DNA of 64,000 nucleotides. Source: Pirellulaceae bacterium (GTDB taxonomy: Bacteria; Planctomycetota; Planctomycetia; Pirellulales; Pirellulaceae). This document shows positions 58,793 to 64,000 of the stretch, one piece after another. A program made the position numbers and the translations under genes. Position 1 is the stretch's first letter. The number at the start of each line of letters is the position of its first letter. The stretch lies in contig JAHDXO010000043.1 in NCBI GenBank assembly GCA_023382975.1, positions 32,565 through 96,564 of the forward strand, given 5' to 3'. Below the pieces are notes generated by a model. It saw only the letters and a list, made by a program, of their open reading frames with translations. It did no database searches and was not told where the DNA came from.

Positions 58793-59085
58793 GTCGGACT
58801 CCTTCCTCGACGGTCCGGACCCTCCTGCGAAACCTGGGGCTCGCCACGCTGTCGAAGCCAGGTTTCCGTCCTCGACTGACCACCCGTGTCAGTAGGGGTA
58901 AAGATTATCAAATCCGCCTTGGGCTGCCAATACGAACTAGCCGCCTCGCGCAAAGAACCGAGGCCGATTCCCGCGCAGATTTGCCCCGCAGCAGCCGGAA
59001 AATGCTAGCACCAGCCGGCCACGGACCCGCTCGCTGGAACGCTTGCTCCAGCGATGGATCAGCCTCGAACCGAAGGACATTCGGC

Positions 59086-59850
59086 CTACCGAGTCGGCGA
59101 GTAGTCGGTCGCCTTCAGGAACAGCGACTGGACGCCGCCCGGGGCCGTCAGCGAACCGCCGGCCTTGTCTTCCGAAGCCTTGCGGGCTGCCAGCCAGTCG
59201 GGATCCTGGCGAAAGGCGTCGAACGATGTCTTGGCCGCCTCGACGCTCTTGTGACTGATCAGATAGACCAGCGTCTGCCCGGCGCCAGGCTGACCGTCCA
59301 GCGGGGTCCAGTACCCGAAGTTGCTGATGCCGTGACGCTCGAACAACTTGAGCGTATGATCGCGGAAACGGGCGTTCAGGTGCCCGAGGTTGCCCTCCGA
59401 GGCGGTGTACGTCCGGAGTTCAAAGATCCGCGGCTCGGCGATCGAAGCCGCGGTCTTCGGCGAGTAGTCCGTGGCGCCCAGCAGCACACTTTCGATGCGG
59501 TCGACGATCTTGCCGTCCACTTCGGTCTGCTTCTTGACGGCCAGCCAATCGGGATCAGCGAGGAACGCTTTCCAGGACGCGTCGCGCGCTTCGCGACTGG
59601 GGAACGCCAACAGATAAATCATCTTGTTTTCCGGATTGTCGATCGGCGTCCAGTAGCCGACGTTGACCATGCCGTGCTTCTCGAACAGCTTCAGCGTGTG
59701 CTCGCGAAAGCGGGCGTTCAAGGCGTCCAGCTTGCCGGCCGGCGCCCAGTACGTGCGCATCTCGAACACGCGCGTGTCCTGATCCGCGGCAGAAGCGGCA
59801 CCTGCCAATCCCAGCGCGATCGACATCAACAAAGTTCCTTTCGTCATCAT
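59086..59850 (-). CDS. Exported double NIPSNAP protein
   Basis: A 254-residue protein with AGGAG upstream of the ATG at 59850 and a signal peptide (about 1-22, ending AASAAD). Two tandem NIPSNAP domains follow: VFEMRTYWAPAGKLDALNAR and IFELRTYTASEGNLGHLNAR, each with a GYWTP motif. Biochemical role unknown; such proteins are common in planctomycetes. Confidence 0.88.
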   Translation of the reverse strand: MMTKGTLLMSIALGLAGAASAADQDTRVFEMRTYWAPAGKLDALNARFREHTLKLFEKHGMVNVGYWTPIDNPENKMIYLLAFPSREARDASWKAFLADPDWLAVKKQTEVDGKIVDRIESVLLGATDYSPKTAASIAEPRIFELRTYTASEGNLGHLNARFRDHTLKLFERHGISNFGYWTPLDGQPGAGQTLVYLISHKSVEAAKTSFDAFRQDPDWLAARKASEDKAGGSLTAPGGVQSLFLKATDYSPTR

Positions 59851-59954
59851 GATGGATGCTCCTAAGTTGGTTGTGGATGCTCGTACCCAATGCACGGCAT
59901 CCTAGCAAAACCCAACTCGCCTGCGAAGGAGCCAAGATTCCGATGACGAAGTTC

Positions 59955-61133
59955 CTAGAACTTGACCTCCAAGCCAGCCACCAGGGCGTCGATCGTTTGG
60001 CGGTTGGTGACGGTGAAGCCTGGGGGCGCAAACGGGATGTCGCCGGTGATCGAGTTCTCGAAGGCCCGCAGGTACGCGATCGAGAAACTGGTCCTGCTCG
60101 TCACTTGCCATGTGGCCCCGAGCGCGATGATGTGCTGGTAGATGGCCGCTGCCGGGATGTTGACGTAGGCATATTGGTCGGGAACCGGATTCTCGTTGAA
60201 GATGTACCCGACGCGGAACGACCAAGCGTCGTTCAACTGGTATTGAACGCCCGTCGAGACCGAGAACACGCTGTCCCAGCCAAGTCCACCAGCCAGCGGA
60301 GAAGGCCCGAAGAACGCCGCGTTCGCATAATCCAGGTACCGCAGATCCAGTGCCCAAACCAGTCGGGAGAACCCCGTGTAGGACACGCCCGCCGAGTAGA
60401 TCGCCGGATACTCGATGTTCAGCGAGATCGGACCGAAAGCCGTGTTGTATTCGAAATCCTCAAACCACTGCGGACTCTTGTACGACAAGCCAAAGTTCCA
60501 GTGCGCGTCGGTTTCATAGTACAAGCCCGCATTGAACCCGGCGCCCCAGCGCATCGGCCCGTGCGTCAGGGCCGCCGGTAGTGCCGGCTGGAAGTCCAAG
60601 GAAGCATCGGCCATTGAAACGGTCGCGCCGAAACCGATCGACAGGCGATCGGTCAGCTTCAGCGAAGCCGAGGGCACCAACTGCAGGATCTGCAAACGCG
60701 AAAAGATGGGCTCGATCGCGAGATTCGCGGTATTGCCGTCCAACGCGTAGTTGGTTCCGAAGCCACCGATCGTAAACAACCCCAGCCCGAACGTCCACGG
60801 AGTGTCCTCCGGCTGCCAGGTGATCGCCAGGGTCGGCAACGGACTGATCCCCGAATCGCTGCGGGTCGAACCGAAGGCCGTCTCGACGTGAGTCGACAGG
60901 TACAGCAGTTCAAACCCGATGACCACTTCGGAACTGGGCAGCGCCGACATCGTCGCCGGGTTCCAGTGGATCGCGCCGGCCGCGTCCAGCGGAGCCGCCG
61001 TCGCCGTGCCCGCCATCGATCGGTTGATCGGGCCGACGCCGGGAACGACGATCCCCTGTGCGCCGACCGGCGTCGCCAGCGCCTGTACCATCCCCCCGAC
61101 CATCAACACCGCTATCAGAAGTCGCATCCGCAT
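59955..61133 (-). CDS. FadL/TodX-type outer-membrane transport protein
   Basis: A 392-residue outer-membrane beta-barrel for hydrophobic compounds. GGGAGG precedes the ATG at 61133; a signal peptide follows (to about residue 25). Family motifs: the N-terminal SMAGTATAAPLDAAGAIHWN region typical of FadL (AGxA...NPA), and the C-terminal aromatic end VAGLEVKF. The substrate is unknown. Confidence 0.88.
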   Translation of the reverse strand: MRMRLLIAVLMVGGMVQALATPVGAQGIVVPGVGPINRSMAGTATAAPLDAAGAIHWNPATMSALPSSEVVIGFELLYLSTHVETAFGSTRSDSGISPLPTLAITWQPEDTPWTFGLGLFTIGGFGTNYALDGNTANLAIEPIFSRLQILQLVPSASLKLTDRLSIGFGATVSMADASLDFQPALPAALTHGPMRWGAGFNAGLYYETDAHWNFGLSYKSPQWFEDFEYNTAFGPISLNIEYPAIYSAGVSYTGFSRLVWALDLRYLDYANAAFFGPSPLAGGLGWDSVFSVSTGVQYQLNDAWSFRVGYIFNENPVPDQYAYVNIPAAAIYQHIIALGATWQVTSRTSFSIAYLRAFENSITGDIPFAPPGFTVTNRQTIDALVAGLEVKF

Positions 61134-61594
61134 ATTTCTGACCTCCCGCATCTGCGCCATGTTCGCATCGGGGCGATGTGCCCCCGCGAGTTTCCTTCCA
61201 GACACTCCGCGTGCGAGTTATCGGCACCAACAATCAGGGAGAATCAAGTCGCGGGGCGCGAAATAGCGGCGACTTTTCCAGCACGAAGCCGTGGATGCCG
61301 AGTGTTCCGGTTCGTTCGACGAACGCACGCGTCATGCGCGCCATACCGGGTACAGCCCGACCAATCGGCGGCTCGGAACCAGCCGCAACGATCGTTGCAG
61401 GAAGGACGGGCAATTCCCTCGCTACCCGTGGCGCAAACGGTATCCGCCGGCAGACGAAGGGGGACGCGGTCCGCGAAATGGGTCGCTCGCGCCAGTGTGG
61501 GTCGCGGACGCTGAACGCGATTCCCAGAGGTTCCGTTCAGCGCTCGGAACCCACCCGGAATCCGCCAGCGCCGGCGGACCAGAGTCTTACGCCC
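61134..61594. other. Intergenic region without a supported gene (about 460 bp)
   Basis: I see no gene. A small hairpin (GGTTCCG at 61529-61535 with CGGAACC at 61545-61551) lies beyond the dapB stop but has no T-run. The FadL-like promoter must lie near 61140-61230. Confidence 0.35.
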
Positions 61595-62395
61595 TCAACC
61601 CAAACCGAGCACGTCGTGCATCGTGTACAACCCCGGCGGCTTGCCTGCCACGAACTTGGCAGCGGCCAAGGCTCCTAGTGCATAGCAGTCGCGGTTGCTG
61701 GCGCGGACGGTCAACTCAATCGTCTCGCCCAACATGCCGAAGACGATGGTGTGTTCGCCCGGGTTATCGCCCACGCGAACCGCATGATAGGCGATCTCGC
61801 CGTGCGGACGCTGGCCGACTTGTCCCTCGCGGCCGTGGATGTGGTGCTGCTGGCCCATGATGTCCGCAATGATCTGGCCGAACTTCAGGGCCGTGCCGCT
61901 GGGCGCATCGGCCTTGTAGCGGTGATGACGCTCGATGATCTCGACATCGGCGCCTTGGGGAAGATCCTTCAGCGCCTCGGCCGCCAACGCAGCCAAACGC
62001 ATTGTCAGATTGACCGCCAGACTCATGCTCGGCGCCCACACCACCGCCGTGGTTTCGGCCGCCGCGCGGATGGCCGCCTGCTGTTCCGGGGCCAGGCCGG
62101 TGGTGGCCACGACCAACGGCACGCGGCGCTGCGCGCAGGTTCGCGTGATCGATTCTGCCGCGGCGGGAACCGAGAAATCGATCACGGCCTCCACTCCGTC
62201 CGGCAACTCGCTCGCCAAGGTCAGACCGATTGGTCCCAGGCCCGCGGCCAAGCCGATGTCACTTCCCAGAACGGGATGGCTTGCCGAGTCGATCGCGGCG
62301 ACGACTCGCAATTGAGGATCCTGGGCACTCAGGGCGATCAGCCGCAGACCCATGCGTCCGGCGGCTCCGTGGATGGCGATGCGTGTCGGGTTCAT
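61595..62395 (-). CDS. dapB: 4-hydroxy-tetrahydrodipicolinate reductase
   Basis: A 266-residue enzyme of lysine/diaminopimelate synthesis. Motifs: IAIHGAAGRMG (NAD(P)-binding), VIDFSVP, VVATTGL, the catalytic ERHHRYKADAPSGTA, and GEHTIVFGMLGETIEL. The ATG at 62395 lies two bases after the thrC stop. Confidence 0.93.
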   Translation of the reverse strand: MNPTRIAIHGAAGRMGLRLIALSAQDPQLRVVAAIDSASHPVLGSDIGLAAGLGPIGLTLASELPDGVEAVIDFSVPAAAESITRTCAQRRVPLVVATTGLAPEQQAAIRAAAETTAVVWAPSMSLAVNLTMRLAALAAEALKDLPQGADVEIIERHHRYKADAPSGTALKFGQIIADIMGQQHHIHGREGQVGQRPHGEIAYHAVRVGDNPGEHTIVFGMLGETIELTVRASNRDCYALGALAAAKFVAGKPPGLYTMHDVLGLG

Positions 62396-62397
62396 AG

Positions 62398-63798
62398 TCA
62401 ACTGTGCGATTCAATGGCGTGGATGATCTGGTCCAATTCGTTCGGCACCGCGATCGCCCGGTTGGCGAACGACGCGCAGCGGATTCCGCGGCTGCCGAGC
62501 ACCTCGTCAAATTTCTGTTGGTCCCCGCTGTGATAGGCGACCGTCGCGGTCGGGTCTTTCAACTGATGGCCGGTCAGGATGCAGACGACTCGCTCGCCCG
62601 GCCGGATCACGCCTTCCGCGGCCAGCAACCGGGCACCGGCCACGCTGGCGGCGCTGGCCGGTTCGCAACCGATCCCGCCCGCACCCACCTGCGCCTTGGC
62701 ATCCAGGATCTCCTGGTCGCTCACCTGACGAACCACGCCGTCGCAGCAGTCCAACGCCCGCAGGCACTTGCGCAGATTGACCGGCCGGTTGATTTCGATC
62801 GCGCTGGCGATTGTGGACGCTTTCTTGTGTTCCCGGTCCAGGCTAGCGTAGTATTCGTCCACCGCGGCCATGTCCCCGCGGCCGCCCTGCCACCGCACGC
62901 CGCGAACCTGGTGCAGTTGATACAGAGTGTCGGCGCCGCCCGCGTTGATCACAGCCAGCCGAGGCACACGGTCGATCAGCCCCAGGCAGTGCAGTTCCGA
63001 AAACGCCTTGCCGAACGCGCTGGAGTTGCCCAGGTTGCCGCCCGGCACCACGATCCAGTCGGGCACCTCCCAGCGCAGCGATTCAAGAACCCGGTACATG
63101 ATCGTCTTCTGGCCTTCGAGCCGGAACGGGTTGACGCTGTTGACCAAATAGATACCCAAGTCGCGCGAGACCTCTTGGACCCGGACCATCGCATCGTCGA
63201 AGTCGCCCGCGATCTGCACGGTCAGCGCGCCGTATTCGAGCGCCTGGGACAGCTTGCCGTAAGCGATCTTGCCCGAACCGATGAAGATCACGGCCTTCAT
63301 CAACCGCGTGACGGCGCAGTACATGGCCAGCGAGGCGCTGGTGTTGCCGGTCGACGCGCACGCCGCACGCTGGGCGCCGACATGGCGGGCATGTGTAAAC
63401 GCCGCGGACATGCCGTTGTCTTTGAAACTGCCCGACGGATTCATGCCTTCGTACTGCAGGAACAATCGGCCCGGCTGAACGCCGACGTAAGTCGCGACGC
63501 CGTCCGCCTGCTGCAGCAACGTCTGGCCCTCGCCCGCCGTCACGACCTGCTCTGGCGGGGCGAACGGCAGCAACTCGTGGAACCGCCACACGCCGCTGAA
63601 AGACAACGGATCGTGCCGATGACTCCACTTCTGCTCGAACTCCTGCAACCGTCCGGGAACCGGCAGTCGGCCCCAGTCGTACTGAACGTCGAGCAGATCC
63701 CCGCACCGGGGGCAGGCGACATGCACTTCGGAAACGCCGAACGCAGTGCCGCAATCGGGAGAAATACACTTCTGAAACGCGATTTCGCTGCGGATCAC
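62398..63798 (-). CDS. thrC: Threonine synthase
   Basis: A 466-residue PLP enzyme making threonine from O-phosphohomoserine. An N-terminal zinc-type motif (CISPDCGTAF, CPRCGDLL) precedes the PLP fold; the PLP-lysine is in GMNPSGSFKDNGM, with CASTGNTSASLAMY and the phosphate loop VVPGGNLGNSSAFGKAF. dapB follows within two bases, giving a small aspartate-family operon. Confidence 0.93.
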   Translation of the reverse strand: MIRSEIAFQKCISPDCGTAFGVSEVHVACPRCGDLLDVQYDWGRLPVPGRLQEFEQKWSHRHDPLSFSGVWRFHELLPFAPPEQVVTAGEGQTLLQQADGVATYVGVQPGRLFLQYEGMNPSGSFKDNGMSAAFTHARHVGAQRAACASTGNTSASLAMYCAVTRLMKAVIFIGSGKIAYGKLSQALEYGALTVQIAGDFDDAMVRVQEVSRDLGIYLVNSVNPFRLEGQKTIMYRVLESLRWEVPDWIVVPGGNLGNSSAFGKAFSELHCLGLIDRVPRLAVINAGGADTLYQLHQVRGVRWQGGRGDMAAVDEYYASLDREHKKASTIASAIEINRPVNLRKCLRALDCCDGVVRQVSDQEILDAKAQVGAGGIGCEPASAASVAGARLLAAEGVIRPGERVVCILTGHQLKDPTATVAYHSGDQQKFDEVLGSRGIRCASFANRAIAVPNELDQIIHAIESHS

Positions 63799-63977
63799 GC
63801 GACCAAGCCTGTGGGAAAGATCGAAGAAAGAGGACCCTATGACACTCTGCGGTGGTAGTCTACGTCACAAAAGCGGACCTATCAAGCCGCATTGAACCTG
63901 CAAGAGAGCCAGCCGCGAATCGCTCGTACGCTTTGCGGTCGCCACCGGAGCCTGCTGAAATACTGGCAAGAACCGAG

Positions 63978-64000
63978 GTGGGGTAAGCTTCCAGCTTGCC
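63978..64000. repeat. REP-like unit, AAGCT-TCC-AGCTT family (cut by window end)
   Basis: GTGGGGTAAGCTTCCAGCTTGCC has the palindromic centre AAGCT-TCC-AGCTT. It resembles the other REP-like units in having TC at the centre of a short palindrome. The preceding 63799-63977 holds no gene and should contain the thrC promoter. Confidence 0.5.

Overview
The window is a GC-rich chromosomal segment from a planctomycete, most likely of the Pirellulales. Supporting signs are a giant PVC-type haem-binding protein fused to other domains, Tat-exported Gfo/Idh and sugar-isomerase proteins, a DUF1080 secreted hydrolase, an ECF sigma/FecR pair, HEAT-repeat secreted proteins, a double NIPSNAP protein, and short REP-like palindromes between genes. 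No rRNA or CRISPR array is present. One tRNA (Ser-UGA) is present and is the anchor of the most unusual region.

Layout. 1-9.6 kb: start of an exported protein (minus), the 1686-residue SGNH/PVC/HEAT/F5-8C/cupredoxin/cytochrome protein, a Tat-exported Gfo/Idh oxidoreductase, a REP cluster and a HEAT protein. 9.6-14.1 kb: a small conflict-gene patch with a UPF0175/PIN toxin-antitoxin pair between short direct repeats, then a frameshifted HD + HSP90-like ATPase gene. 14.3-20 kb: FecR and ECF sigma, trpE, DUF1080, and a Tat-exported sugar isomerase. 20-29.9 kb: an EboD-like cyclase, a HEAT protein, a promoter-to-terminator unit without an intact gene, rmlB-rmlA (dTDP-sugar), glgB, and an MgtC/DUF4010 membrane protein. 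30-34 kb: an operon of beta-propeller, HemN-like radical SAM, GcvH-like lipoyl protein and ferredoxin. 34-45.2 kb: housekeeping genes (Fe-alcohol dehydrogenase, DksA-like, lspA, Rrf2, hisN-like, gap, pncB, larB, rsmA, and a uroporphyrinogen-decarboxylase-family protein).

45.26-54.70 kb: an integrated element of about 9.4 kb in the tRNA-Ser gene, bounded by a 70-bp direct repeat with two mismatches. It carries a tyrosine integrase, several small HTH proteins, a RecA-fold ATPase, a zinc-ribbon protein, an HK97-type major capsid protein, a likely accessory capsid protein, a P27-type small terminase and a few unknown proteins. I find no large terminase, portal, protease or tail gene. It looks like a very compact capsid-encoding satellite. 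Just beyond its right end lies a decayed copy of the integrase start, so the site has been used more than once. The element is rich in non-coding structure: an 84-nt inverted repeat, 10-bp-phased repeats, paired 28-nt hairpins, GTACAAC repeats near both ends, and a roughly 600-bp mosaic of short repeated modules.

54.8-64 kb: chromosomal genes resume with a GH50-like glycosidase, a WecA-like transferase, rimI, NIPSNAP, a FadL-like porin, dapB and thrC.
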